From: CAVUCH01 sp963763095
GTDB lineage: Bacteria > Acidobacteriota > Vicinamibacteria > Vicinamibacterales > JAENWD01
Direction: 5' to 3'
DNA length: 64,000 bases
NCBI GenBank assembly: GCA_963763095.1
Contig: CAVXNR010000027.1
Coordinates: forward strand, 5,938-69,937
The notes beneath the pieces are model-generated. The model was not told the origin of the DNA, ran no database searches, and saw only the letters and a list, made by a program, of their open reading frames with translations. The translations under genes and the position numbers were made by a program. Positions 25,443 to 35,800 of the stretch are shown here, one piece after another (the first letter of the stretch is position 1; every line of letters begins with the position of its first letter).

Positions 25443-27245
25443 GTGATACGGGATGGCATTGTGACGAAGCTTTCGCGACTTCACGTCATCGGTCCGGGCG
25501 CGCTCCTGCTGTTGACGCTGGTTCTTGCGCCGCACGATGTCGCCCCCATGGCTGCGCAGGCGTCTCGGGCGACGTACATCCGGGAAGGGAACGTCGACGT
25601 TCCGATGCGCGATGGGGTGCGCCTTCGAGCCGATATCCTGCGGCCACCCCAGGGACCCTCTCCAACGCTCGTCTATCGAACTCCATACGGCAAGCACGCT
25701 GCTCTCGAGAACTACACCATTTTCATTCGGGCGATCGAACGTGGCTATGCGGTCGTGGTGCAGGACGTTCGCGGCCGGTACGCCTCCGACGGCGAGTTTC
25801 GACCGTATGCGAACGAGGGACACGACGGATACGACACGATCGAGTGGGCCTCGCGACAGCCGTGGTCGAATGGCCGGGTCGGCACATTCGGGCTCTCGTA
25901 TCCCGGCGCGGTGCAATGGCTCGCGGCGGCGGAAAGCCCGCCGCACCTCCAAGCCATGGTACCGGCGATGACCTTTTCGACACCGCACAACTTCTTCTAC
26001 AGCGGCGGCGTGTGGGACCTGTCATGGCTCGAATGGATTTGGATGAACATTGCACCGGACGCGCGACAAAGGGCAGGTCTGCCGAATGCCCCAGAACCAC
26101 ACGCCGTCGCGGGCTGGCCGGCCCTCAGAGACCGATTGCTCAGGACGCTGCCCCTCGATCAGGTGCAGGAGCTGCGTGACGTCGCGCCGTACTACTACGA
26201 CTGGCTGCACCACCCACCGGATGATCCCTATTGGGATTTCGCGGAGCTGCGGAACAAGTACGGCCGGACGCATGCGGCGGTACTCAACCTCTCGGGATGG
26301 CATGACGACAACTACGGGCCGGAAGGGGCGACCACGAACTACACAGGGCTCGTGATGTCGCGCGGGAGGGATACGTCGCGGGCGGCGCTTCTCCTCGGTC
26401 CCTGGACACACGGCGTCGACTCCACGTCCAGGACCACGTTTGGCGAGCGGGACTTCGGTGGCACCGCGGCGATCGATTACGACCAGGTCGTCCTCGGCTG
26501 GATGGATCGCCACCTACGCGGCGACAGGGCGCCCCGCGCGGAGGCGCCCGTGCGGTACTTCGTAATGGGTGAAAACCGGTGGCGGGAGTCGAGCACCTGG
26601 CCGCCGCCCGGGCACAGTCGCACCTACTACTTCTCGCGAGGCGAAGGCAGCACGCACGGTCGCATCACGCAAACGCCGCCTACCCGGACCGCGCCACCGA
26701 GCACCCTTGTCTCGAATCCGGCCGATCCGGTCATCAACCCGTATTACGGGTCAGCCGGCGCTCACGATTACCGGGCGCTCGCTGAGCGGCGGGACGTCCT
26801 CACGTTCGATTCAGCTCCGTTGACCGGGGACGTCGAGGTCACAGGATCGATTCGGGTGCGCGTGCACATTTCGTGCGACTGCCGGGACACAGACCTGTGG
26901 GTGCGCATCCTCGACGTCGCACCCGATGGGTCGGCGTTCAACCTGATGAGCCCTGGAGTCGAGGCAGTGCGTGCGAGTTATCGAGGCCTCCCAGGACCGC
27001 GGCGGCTCCTCGTACCGGGCCGGGTGTACGCGTTGGCGCTGGACAATCTGGTGACCAGCAACCTGTTTCGCCGCGGGCACCGGATCAGGGCCCAGGTATC
27101 CGCGTCGTTCTTCCCGAACTTCTCGCGAAATCTCCATACGGGTGATTTGGAAACCGTCTCGGCGCGGATGAAACGGGCGACGATCCGCCTGCATCACGAT
27201 CGCGACCATCCGTCGAAGATTACCCTCCCCATCGCTGCTCGCTGA
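25443..27245 (+). CDS. CocE/NonD-family hydrolase (S15 X-Pro dipeptidase-like), exported
   Basis: Up to 600 residues. The hydrophobic leader VIGPGALLLLTLVLAPHDVA is a signal peptide. The alpha/beta-hydrolase part shows RDGVRLRADILRPPQGP, VVQDVRGRYASDGEF (oxyanion region), the nucleophile elbow FGLSYPGAVQWLAA (Ser), and LLLGPWTHG (His). The C-terminal jelly-roll of CocE/X-Pro peptidases includes PLTGDVEVTGSIRVRVH and FRRGHRIRAQVSASFFPNF. Members cleave esters or Xaa-Pro peptides and many are of unknown substrate. GTG 25443 is the furthest start; GTG 25461 (VTKLSRLH) gives a better signal-peptide length and is equally possible. Confidence 0.85.
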   Translation: MIRDGIVTKLSRLHVIGPGALLLLTLVLAPHDVAPMAAQASRATYIREGNVDVPMRDGVRLRADILRPPQGPSPTLVYRTPYGKHAALENYTIFIRAIERGYAVVVQDVRGRYASDGEFRPYANEGHDGYDTIEWASRQPWSNGRVGTFGLSYPGAVQWLAAAESPPHLQAMVPAMTFSTPHNFFYSGGVWDLSWLEWIWMNIAPDARQRAGLPNAPEPHAVAGWPALRDRLLRTLPLDQVQELRDVAPYYYDWLHHPPDDPYWDFAELRNKYGRTHAAVLNLSGWHDDNYGPEGATTNYTGLVMSRGRDTSRAALLLGPWTHGVDSTSRTTFGERDFGGTAAIDYDQVVLGWMDRHLRGDRAPRAEAPVRYFVMGENRWRESSTWPPPGHSRTYYFSRGEGSTHGRITQTPPTRTAPPSTLVSNPADPVINPYYGSAGAHDYRALAERRDVLTFDSAPLTGDVEVTGSIRVRVHISCDCRDTDLWVRILDVAPDGSAFNLMSPGVEAVRASYRGLPGPRRLLVPGRVYALALDNLVTSNLFRRGHRIRAQVSASFFPNFSRNLHTGDLETVSARMKRATIRLHHDRDHPSKITLPIAAR

Positions 27246-27287
27246 CGGAACGGGCGCCGGACGATGCACGTTGTGGGACTCGGAAAT

Positions 27288-28328
27288 TCAGTGTCGACCG
27301 CAGAACGTATTCAGGCTGTCGATTTCGTACTTGCCCCACGGGAGCAGTGCCATGCGTGCGAGGCGCATTTTCATGTACTTCTCGTCCGCGCATCTACTCC
27401 TTGGCAGCTCGGAAAGAGTCATCGATGAAGGCGGGCCGAGGTAGAGCAGTGCATCGAACTGGTCCTGTATTCGCACGTTCAGAAACTCGGGCCCGTTCAG
27501 ATCGTACAAGGTTCGGAACGGAGCCGCACCGAGCGTCGTCCCTTCCAGGAGGGCGATGGACGGAACGCGCCAAGTCGCCACGTCAGGCTGAAACCTGGTG
27601 AGGTCGGCGTTCGTCGGAGCGCCGATGTTGAAGATCAACCCAGGGTGTGTCTTTTCAAGTTGGCTCACGAGCGGCTCCTCGGGCTTCCTTTTGACGACCA
27701 TCCAATCAGGGACGGTTTCCTCGCCCTTTCGGAATAAGTGGCCATCTGCATACAGCAGCAGCGCGCGGCGGCGTTTTGCCAGAACTTCTTTGCGAACCAG
27801 ATCTGCGGCGAACGCATCGCGCTCGTACATCAGGTTCAGAATCTGTTCCCCGCTGGAGACCTTCGCCCAGTCGATCGGAGGGTCGCCAAGCAGCACGCGA
27901 AGGCGCGTCCCAGCCGGCAGTGAGCGATTCACGTCGCGAACGGTGCGGAACAACTCCTCATAAATGGGCATGTCAAACACGGTATTCGCCATCGTCGTGT
28001 CTTCCCACACGTGCCGCAGTTCCTCAAAGGGAACATCTCCGCCGGCGACGTAACGGTCGATCACGTGCTGGTAGCGTGCGTCTCCGAACTCGACCACGAT
28101 ATCGTTGACCGCCGTTGCGAGGCGTGGGTCGTGGATGAGCGACATGCGATACGCGTGTCCTTGCAGGTTCCAGTGCTGTCCCTCGCCGAGCGCCACGATT
28201 GGATGAGTGCGGAAAGCGTTCAGGATCACCATTGTCGGGTCGGCGGGTGTCGTCGGCTTTTCAGCGGCCGCAAGCGCCGACGCGAGAAGGACGACGAGAG
28301 AAAGTATTGACGTCAGTCGCTGCAGCAT
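27288..28328 (-). CDS. Exported protein of unknown function, ChaN/EreA-like (tentative)
   Basis: 346 residues from ATG 28328, which begins a signal peptide (LQRLTSILSLVVLLASALAAAEK). The frame is open upstream to 28535, but that part is arginine-rich and unlike protein. The mature part has IVALGEGQHWNLQGHAYRM, DIVVEFGDARY and ALLLYADGHLFRKG, a pattern reminiscent of the GExH/HGH motifs of erythromycin-esterase-like and ChaN proteins, but the resemblance is weak and I would not transfer a function. It ends in FCGRH. Confidence 0.6.
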   Translation of the reverse strand: MLQRLTSILSLVVLLASALAAAEKPTTPADPTMVILNAFRTHPIVALGEGQHWNLQGHAYRMSLIHDPRLATAVNDIVVEFGDARYQHVIDRYVAGGDVPFEELRHVWEDTTMANTVFDMPIYEELFRTVRDVNRSLPAGTRLRVLLGDPPIDWAKVSSGEQILNLMYERDAFAADLVRKEVLAKRRRALLLYADGHLFRKGEETVPDWMVVKRKPEEPLVSQLEKTHPGLIFNIGAPTNADLTRFQPDVATWRVPSIALLEGTTLGAAPFRTLYDLNGPEFLNVRIQDQFDALLYLGPPSSMTLSELPRSRCADEKYMKMRLARMALLPWGKYEIDSLNTFCGRH

Positions 28329-28491
28329 GTGTCGTCCGACGAGGAGCCGTGGAGAATGTTCCGGCTTGGGACGAGTGGTGACCCTGGCGTGATGAAAGGT
28401 GATTTCGGGGGTGCGCTGTCGCCCGCACGGCGATCGTTGTCGGATCGACCGTGAGCCCTTTGACCGCGAGCATCGCGTCGTGACGTATGTC

Positions 28492-29487
28492 CTATTGCGC
28501 CGGCATGGCACGTGCCTCTGGCGGCCACTCGCCATCGAGGAAGACTGCGATTGCGCGCAGGGTCTTCTCCGGCTGCTCGTAGAGCGGGAAATGCCCCGAC
28601 CCGTCGATCAGGAGGATGCGTGCGTCCGGTTGGCCGCGCACCCACTCCTCGTTGCCTGCGAGAGGGATGTTGTCCTGCAAGGGGTGGATCACCAGACGGG
28701 GAATGCGGACCTTCGAAAGTGACGGCACCAGATCGAACCCGGCGATCGACTTGAAGAGCCCTCCGAAGTAGGCGCCCAGCGTTTCGGGATACTCGTTGGG
28801 CGACGTGCACACATCGGGTACGAGCGTCACGTTGAGTCTGTCCGCGAGCAGAGGCGGCAACTCGACGGCGTTCTGCGCCCGGCAGAATGCAGCGGCGTCC
28901 CTCTTGAACTCGCCTGCCTTGACTCTCGCTTCGAGTGCCGTTGCCGCCGCTTTATCGGTGCGCTTGCGGCGGTCAGCCATCATCTGCTCGCTGTATGGCA
29001 CGAAGCGTGGAGCGACTGGCGCCAGTTGCACGAGCCGGCTGACGCGTCCCGGGTTGTTCATCGCGTACACGAACGTCTCCATGCCTGCCCCGGACCAGCC
29101 GATCACCGCGATCCGTTCGGCACCGACCGCGCGGCGAACGGCATCCAGGTCGGCCAGGAGAAGGTCGCGCGAGACATTGTCGGGGGTGACGGCGGCTGAC
29201 TTGCCGCGTCCGCGTGGATCGTAGGTGACGACGCGTCGTCCGGCCGCGAGCCGGTCGAGCGCGGTCCCGTGATAGAGCGCGAACGGCGCGATGACGACTT
29301 CGTCGCCGCTTCCCGCCACCCGGTAATACAGACGCACCCCGTCGGCAGATGCCGTCTCCATCTCCCTGACGCGCACCGAGCGCGCCTCGGACGCGGACAG
29401 GAGGCGGACGCGCGTGGTCTGTCCGGCTGCGATTTCGATCGTCGAGATTGCCAGGATGGCGAGCGTAAAGGTTGCGGTGTTGAGCAT
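28492..29487 (-). CDS. Exported alpha/beta hydrolase
   Basis: 331 residues with a signal peptide (ATFTLAILAISTIEIAAGQ). Fold motifs: DGVRLYYRVAGSGDEVVIA, VVTYDPRGRGKSAAVT (oxyanion loop), the nucleophile elbow VIGWSGAGMETFVYA (Ser), RLVIHPLQDNIPLAG (acid), and DGSGHFPLYEQPEKTLRAIAVFL (His). It should be an esterase or peptidase-type hydrolase acting outside the cytoplasm; the substrate is unknown. It and the next gene downstream both run on the minus strand, 160 nt apart, so may be co-transcribed. Confidence 0.85.
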   Translation of the reverse strand: MLNTATFTLAILAISTIEIAAGQTTRVRLLSASEARSVRVREMETASADGVRLYYRVAGSGDEVVIAPFALYHGTALDRLAAGRRVVTYDPRGRGKSAAVTPDNVSRDLLLADLDAVRRAVGAERIAVIGWSGAGMETFVYAMNNPGRVSRLVQLAPVAPRFVPYSEQMMADRRKRTDKAAATALEARVKAGEFKRDAAAFCRAQNAVELPPLLADRLNVTLVPDVCTSPNEYPETLGAYFGGLFKSIAGFDLVPSLSKVRIPRLVIHPLQDNIPLAGNEEWVRGQPDARILLIDGSGHFPLYEQPEKTLRAIAVFLDGEWPPEARAMPAQ

Positions 29488-29816
29488 CAGCGCAGATGTT
29501 TCGCGGAGCTTACTTGCCCGGGTTTTCGAACACGATTTTCCGCGCCCACAATCCGCGCGTCGGCTCGACGGTATCTATCAAGGGGCGTGTCAGAATCGAC
29601 CTGGCCCAGGTGGGTTCGGCTTGGCGGGCGCGACGGGCCGCGAAGCAGAGCACGCATCCGTTGTTTTGGGCGGGCTTTGTTGCGGCCGGCGACTGGCGGT
29701 GAGCGCGAGCTACCGGTTGCGACCGCCCTGGTGGTTGAGTTGACAACGGCCACGCGGCACCGGGGACGCAGTTGGATAGACGGTGCCGCCCGAGACGCCA
29801 AGTACGCGTCCTGCCC
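29488..29816. other. Intergenic, nothing recognised
   Basis: No frame here shows family resemblance or a good start. Small frames on both strands have strongly skewed, arginine-rich translations as expected by chance in GC-rich DNA. Confidence 0.4.
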
Positions 29817-30344
29817 CTATCCGCACCCGGTATCACTGTCGGCGAGCCTTCGTGCCTCTGCGTTCGTCGTCGCGCGTCCGATCACACACGCACGATCGTT
29901 CTGCAGGCGCACGACGTACAGAATGGATCGATGCCTGTCGAGGGCCTCACGATTCTGTGCTGTTACCCGAACGATGAGAGCTGTCAAGCGGCCGTCTTTG
30001 CGTCGCCATTCCACCGACGACGATGCGCCGCCGCCGACACTCGGGAAGTTGCCGATCGGCGAGTCGTACACGATTGGCCGTTCGCCGGACCAGATTAGTC
30101 CAGGTCCGGCGAGGTCGAGCCAGGTGTTCGCGTCGGACGAGACGAGCATCAGCCGCCATCCGTCAGGGGCAGGGCATTGTTGCACCCCAAGATCCCGCGC
30201 CGCGTAGGGCGCCCTCACCTCCTCAGGCGGACTCTTGCAGTCTTCGGGACGAATCGAGGTGTACAGGCTGTCCGCCGAGGAATGCGTTCCGCAAATGCCG
30301 ATCGCCGCGGTCAATGCGATGAGCGCTCCTAGGTGCGCGAACAC
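29817..30344 (-). CDS. Small exported protein, function unknown
   Basis: 175 residues from GTG 30344 (FAHLGALIALTAAIGICGTHS as signal peptide); the frame is open to 30407 but that would overlap the upstream gene. The mature part starts DSLYTSIRPEDCKSP, has PAPDGWRLMLVSSDANTWLDLA and ends with VIGRATTNAEARRLADSD, typical of a small family of Proteobacterial and Acidobacterial secreted proteins of unknown role. Two cysteine pairs are plausible. Confidence 0.6.
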   Translation of the reverse strand: MFAHLGALIALTAAIGICGTHSSADSLYTSIRPEDCKSPPEEVRAPYAARDLGVQQCPAPDGWRLMLVSSDANTWLDLAGPGLIWSGERPIVYDSPIGNFPSVGGGASSSVEWRRKDGRLTALIVRVTAQNREALDRHRSILYVVRLQNDRACVIGRATTNAEARRLADSDTGCG

Positions 30345-30363
30345 ACTCGTAAGCCCACCGAGT

Positions 30364-31134
30364 TTACAGCCCAAGGGCCGCCCGCGTCGTCGCTCCCACA
30401 ACGCCATCGGGCCTGAGGCCGTTCGATCCTTGAAACGCCATGACTGCCGCGTGGGTCCCCGTGCCGAACTCGCCGTCTTCGGTCAGGTCAGCCCCCAGCG
30501 CGTTCAACCGGCGCTGCAGCGCGAGCACATCGGGCCCGCGGTCACCGATCGTCAGCAGCGCCTCGGGGGGCGTCGGCGGCCCCGCGCCGAGTTCGCCGGC
30601 CGTCTGCCATTTCCGGATCAAGTCGTCGCCGGCCTCGAAATGCATAGCGTCTTCGGTGCGAAATCCCGCGCCCCAGAACCATCCGTGCCGATTGAACACG
30701 GGCGCAATCCGCGTCAGGCCTTCCTGCACGAGATCGTCGCCGCGTGTGTCGAGGATGCCATGGAGCGTCAGGTCGACGGCCGTCCCCCACGAATGGTTGC
30801 TGATCGCTCTGGTCGTCGCCCCCCGCACGAGCCGGGCGCATAGCATGCCCGCAGAGCCCATCTCCGCATGGACGTCGGGCTGCATGACCGCGATCTCGGA
30901 CAGGATCTCTTTCAGCGACGCCACCGCCGGCCTGAGGCCCTGCACTCTGAACGGACCGACGCTCGCCAGGACGATTTTCGCCCGTAGCGTCGGGTTTGTC
31001 ACCTCCCGGCACACCTGGTCGTAGTCGTTGCGCGGATTGCCCAGCAGCGCGAGCATGGTTGATTGCTTTGCGCTGCTCACACCGATGTTGATATTGGTGG
31101 GAATGGGCACCAGCCTCGTGACGGTGCTGGGCAT
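30364..31134 (-). CDS. M15-type D-Ala-D-Ala carboxypeptidase with peptidoglycan-binding domain
   Basis: 256 residues, no signal peptide. The catalytic domain (about 35-175) has the zinc M15/VanY motifs SNHSWGTAVDLTLHG (His and Asp) and EDAMHFEAGDD (His near 170), so it should cut peptidoglycan stem peptides. The C-terminal part (about 193-256) is a PG_binding_1 domain: IGDRGPDVLALQRRLNALGADL, DGEFGTGTHAAVMAFQ, GLRPDGVVGATTRAAL. The lack of an export signal is like phage endolysins, which need help to cross the membrane. The N-terminus (PIPTNINIGVSSAKQSTML) is unusual. It heads the cluster of unusual large proteins. Confidence 0.85.
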   Translation of the reverse strand: MPSTVTRLVPIPTNINIGVSSAKQSTMLALLGNPRNDYDQVCREVTNPTLRAKIVLASVGPFRVQGLRPAVASLKEILSEIAVMQPDVHAEMGSAGMLCARLVRGATTRAISNHSWGTAVDLTLHGILDTRGDDLVQEGLTRIAPVFNRHGWFWGAGFRTEDAMHFEAGDDLIRKWQTAGELGAGPPTPPEALLTIGDRGPDVLALQRRLNALGADLTEDGEFGTGTHAAVMAFQGSNGLRPDGVVGATTRAALGL

Positions 31135-31451
31135 CGGTTACCTCACTTAGTTCCTGCCGGTTTACGAGCGAGCAGGCCGGAGAATCTGTCACAGCGTATG
31201 TCTCCCGGAACCGCCTGCACCACCTGATAAACGTCCTCCCGATGGAATTCGAACACGTCACACCTCATCCACTGGTCACCACGTCTCGATCAGACGCCTC
31301 GAACCATCGCCGCGGACGGCTACCAGGGATGAGGCCCGATCACTCCTTGACGATAAGCATTGGAACCGTCGCCACGCCACATCAGCCGGGCTGAAGCCCG
31401 GCCCCACATCACGAGACGGCATTCAAGTGGAGCACAGTGCGTTGCTCCCAA
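31135..31451. repeat. Intergenic with a GGGCTGAAGCCC repeat at 31385-31409
   Basis: GCCGGGCTGAAGCCCGGCCC is a member of the repeat family also at 12187-12291 and 19406-19471, here as one palindromic hairpin followed by the same CCCACAT. No gene is supported in the rest of the interval. Confidence 0.6.
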
Positions 31452-32042
31452 TCACGATCGCCGCCTAAGCGTCAGCCCACGCACGCCGTGGCTGTGAGAT
31501 AGCCCCAGCGTCGCTTCCGTGGTCTCGGCATCGCTCACAACGATTTGATCGATGATCGCGTTCAACAGCGTGTCGAGATCGAGCCCGGGACCGGCGGCGA
31601 GGGCATCGAGGCGCGAGCGGAGTGCGGCCACCTCCGCTTGCAAGGCGGCGATGTCTTGTGGTGCTGTCGGCTGGGGCACAGGCACCGGCACAGGCACCGG
31701 CACCGGCACGGGCGGCTCGGGCACGTCGAACGGGCGCACGGGCTCCGCCCAGCGCGCAAGATCTCCACGTCCGGTCGGCTCCGTCGGTCCGAACTGCGGT
31801 CTCGCCGCGTTCTCCGAGTCGCCGAGGATGTCGAACGTGTGAACCTGGGTTTCGCCTGCTACCTTCAGCGCAATCACGTCAGCGCTGAGGGTGCCGTCGC
31901 GCTTCTTGAACCGCCCCCAACCTTCGGCTCTGTGTTCCCACACCACGAACGCGCAGATCGCCTGCGCTCTCGCCACGCCGGCGAGGTGGTCGTACCGCTG
32001 ACGCGCTGCCTTCACCGTCTCGAGACGTGATTGAATGCTCAT
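31452..32042 (-). CDS. Small protein with Pro-Val linker and coiled coil, unknown function
   Basis: 196 residues. The N-terminal domain (about 1-100: RLETVKAARQRYDHLAGVAR, DVIALKVAGETQVHTFDIL) is followed by a repeat linker of Pro-Val (EPPVPVPVPVPVPVPQP, about 108-125; the repeat in DNA is a run of GGCACC-type hexamers at 31680-31720), then a coiled coil (DIAALQAEVAALRSRLDAL) and a C-terminal tail. No signal peptide. I recognise no family. It lies between the M15 peptidase and the 1047-residue protein, and its linker-plus-coil layout suggests a structural or oligomerising part. Confidence 0.6.
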   Translation of the reverse strand: MSIQSRLETVKAARQRYDHLAGVARAQAICAFVVWEHRAEGWGRFKKRDGTLSADVIALKVAGETQVHTFDILGDSENAARPQFGPTEPTGRGDLARWAEPVRPFDVPEPPVPVPVPVPVPVPQPTAPQDIAALQAEVAALRSRLDALAAGPGLDLDTLLNAIIDQIVVSDAETTEATLGLSHSHGVRGLTLRRRS

Positions 32043-32891
32043 GCTGCCTCCCGAGTCCGTACTACACGCGACTGGAGCGCCACTTTCGAACCCACTGGGT
32101 TCACTGGTGCAACCAGCTACCGCCTACATCCGAAGGACCGCTCGATTTAACCGCGTGTGTTCAACCTCCATTCGCTCTTGTTGCCCTTCGGAATCGATGA
32201 GGCGCGAGCGTGGCCATATAACTCAGTGACCGGCCTCATGCAGGAAACGGAACAACTGCGCGGGCTGGACTTCGCGACTCTGGCTGAACGAGGCGCGTGA
32301 GTTTACAACAGACAACGTCCAAAGTGATCAGAACGAACAATCGAAGAACAGAGTACCGGTCATGTGCCCCCGGGTCGATCGGTTGCAGGTTTGGAAGTCT
32401 CGAGCCAGGACGCCGCGGGACCGCCAAGGTACGAAAGGGGGGGCAACAGAATCACGTGGCATCCCCACGATTCGTGGCCCATCTATATTCCTCACACCGA
32501 GCGCGCAGGATACAGCTCACGTGGGCGGCAGTGGACAGCCCTGCTCCCTCGCCGTAGTTCCTGCAGAGGTCCGGAAGTGATATCCGGCGAATAGTCGTTG
32601 ACCAGGTTTCGACTCCTGGGGCATGATGCGCCACTCGTTCAGCGACGGCATTCCCACCTGCCATTTTGGTGAGCCCCAACGCACCGGGCGCGGCGCTCGC
32701 GGCGCTGCGCCTCCAATGCGGGCGGCCCGTGCTCTCGCACCGTCGAGGACGATGAAAACGACATTGCAGACCGGCTGATCAGGACCCCGAGCGTTCGCAA
32801 CAAGGGGGGCCTCGCGGCCGCGTCTGAGGATCGGTTGGTGGTGTTGCCTTGTCACCCGCCGACGTTCCCATTTGACCGAAGGGAGTGATCG
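32043..32891. other. Long gap without a supportable gene
   Basis: An 850-base stretch. A minus-strand frame at 32517-32855 has VCNVVFIVLDGARARAAR, which resembles the start of sulfatase/phosphatase-superfamily proteins, but the rest of the frame does not support a gene; it may be a relic. Otherwise nothing is seen. Confidence 0.4.
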
Positions 32892-35800
32892 ATGCCTGCC
32901 AAGGAATTCCCGCTCGACTCAATCCTGAAGGTTGGCGCAACCGGCAACTTGGAGCTGTCGGGTACCACCAGCATGGACGTGCTCGCCGCCGTCGCGTCGA
33001 AGAAGCCGTTCCCCCCACGCCCGGACGGCGTGCTGGCACTTGGCTCGATAGGCCTGACGGTCTCCTCGGGCAGCGACCTGCGGTTTGCCGCCGGCGCGAC
33101 GAAGGTGGACGTCTCGTTCAGCGCCGGCGTCTCCGCCGGGCTCGGGATCTACGACACGCCGGACAAGGCGCTGGCAGCGCTCGACCTAGAGGAGACGCCC
33201 GGACTCGCGATCGTCATCGACGACTCGGACACGACGCGCTTTGCGTTGCTGCGCGCCGGGTACTCGGCGTCCGGTGGGGCGAAAGGCACCCACCCCATCG
33301 GCCTTGTCGGCAGCTTCTCCTTTGGCGCCTCCGCCAAAGCCGCAGGAGTGACGGCCGTGCTCCAGGCGTTCGAGGAGACCAAACCGGCCGATGCCGTGCT
33401 GGGCGATGTCGTGGGCAGCTGGAAGCTGCCGCGGCATGTGATCCGCGCCGATTCGCTGACGGCGCGGACTTGGCTCATTGCCGAGGCTCAGGGATCCATC
33501 GCGGTGAAGCTTGCCGCGCAGGTCGGGTATGACTTCAGCTTCGTCCGCGAGGTGAAGGCGGCCGGGCTCTCCGGCGACATCGGCCTCAAGATCGATGCGG
33601 CGGCAAAGGCCACCTTCGGATTGGATGTCAGCGGACGCTATCTGGTCGTCGTGGGCCGCGAATCGGACGCCGATCGCGTCCGCGTCCGAATGTTCAAGCT
33701 CTCACGGCGGGGCGTCGAGTTCGGCCTCAATCTCAAGGTCGGCGTCCAAGGCCTCGATTCGCTGACGCCCGGCAAGGTGGACGATTTCGTCAAGGCCGTG
33801 TTTGGCGTCCACGGTGCACAGGTGGTCGGCGCGCTCGCCAAGTTGGACGAGTGGACCGACCCGTCGACGAGCGTCGGGGAACTGGTGGCGGGGTTGGCGA
33901 ACGACAAGGCGCTGGAGCTGATTCAGTCGTCGACGGGCATCGATCCCGCGGCGGCGTTCGAAGCCGCGCGCGCAAAGCTCACAGGAGCCATCCAACTCTG
34001 GCGGACGCTGCCCGATCGCGTATCGAGCGAGCTGTTGGGCATCTTGGACGGAATGGATGCCGCCGGCGTCACGGCCTTCCGCAACTCCGTAACCCTGCTC
34101 GCGAGCAACGACGAGAAGGAGCAGAAGCAGGCGTTGATCGAGCTCTTCGACGCCGCGGGCTTTGATACCAAGCCGGTCGGGCGCGTGCTCCTCGCGCTCG
34201 CCGATCGCGGGCTGCTCAGTCTCCTCGATCGGCTGCCAGAGCTGCGCAGGACCGCCGGTATCGTCTCCGACATCCTGGACGGCGATGTGATCCGACGGCT
34301 GCAGGGCGCGCTCACCAAGGCCCTCGACTTAGACAAGGTCATCGCCGCGGTGACGGAGGCCGACTTCAAGAAGCTCGACTCGTTCCTGGTCGGGCGGCTC
34401 GCTGCGTTCCTCGATCGCGAGGTGAGCTTCGAGCAGATCGACGAGATCCGCAAGACGATTCACGTCGTCCTCGCGAAGCGCCAGGAGATCTACGACAAGG
34501 CGCGCAAGGCCCTCACGACGCGCTATGGTGCCGAGATCGCTGCCACGTGGCAGCGTACGACGTCGAAGACGGCGTTGCTCGACGTCGAGTTCGACACCTC
34601 GGGCCCGCAGGGGGTCAGACTCCTGGCCACACTGCTCGGCGACGGCGATTTGGACGCGCTCCTCACCTCGACGTCCAAGGCGGTCACGTTCCACGCCGCC
34701 ATGCTCACGCACGAAATCAAGCGCAGGAGCACCCTGCAGGTGACGCTGCCCAAACTGAGCTTCCGGACCGAGCACGCCAACACGAGCCTCGCCGGTGTCT
34801 CAGTGATCGAGGACGGTGGACGGCTGCTGCTGTACCAGGTGGACGCGTCGGACGTCGTGACCGATACACGCCGGCGCTATCGCAGCAGCCTCTCCATTGG
34901 CCTCACGTCGGCGGTGGCGCTCCGCGTTGGCAACGACCTGCGGGTGCACCAGGCAGATCGTGCCACATGGTCGTATCGGCTACTGCACGCGCGCGCGGGT
35001 ATGCAGCGCAGTGAGCTCGAGATGTACACGCGGCCGTTCCTCGAAAAGTACATGAAAGACCGGTTCGGCGATCAGGCGCAGTGGAGCCAGTGGTACACGG
35101 AACTCGACCAGACGGTCGACAGCCTGCTCGCCAACGGCGCGGATCAGTTCGGGGATGCGTTGCTGTCGATGGAGGTGACCCTCCCGGCCGAGGCGGTCCT
35201 TGCCTGGATGCGCCCGCAGCCGATTCTGCTGGCTGCATCGAAAAACGTGTCGAGGGCGATCCAACGCGCGCTCAGGTCCGTCATCCCGTTCTACTTCTTC
35301 AAGGACGCGCGCAACCTTTTCCAGAACGCGAGCGCGGCGGCGCTTTTCGTCTGGGCGGCCATTCCCCCAACCACCTCGGCGCGCCTCGATGGCTCGACGC
35401 TGACCCTGGACGCCGAGAAGTCCGTCTACTGGGACCATGTCGATCGCCGTCTGCGACGAGCGATGAGCCGCCGCCAAATCGTGTCAGCGACGCTCGGCGA
35501 GAAGTTCCTGCCAATTCGGCTGCACCTGCAAGAGCTGGGGCTCGACAAGCAGGCAAGTTTCTTCACCGCGGGCGAAGTGCCGGACTGGATCGCCGCGGCC
35601 ACGTCGGATAACGGAGACCGGTTCCTCAGCCACCTCTGCCTATTCGAGGCGCTCGTGATCGAGAAGGCGGTTGATGCGCTCGAGGGCATGCAGGATTTCG
35701 TGTCCCTGCAGGGGACAGCACCCTCGAAGGCCATCGATCGCCTGGCCGACTTCGGGGCCGACATCACCATGGCTTTCAACAAGCTCAGCGGCGACACCGT

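Noticed and set aside
31680..31720. CRISPR-like short repeats
   Set aside because: They are hexamer repeats coding a Pro-Val linker in a protein, with no spacers.
32517..32855. Possible sulfatase start (VVFIVLDGARA) on the minus strand
   Set aside because: Only about ten residues match and no metal-site cysteine/serine or later motif follows.
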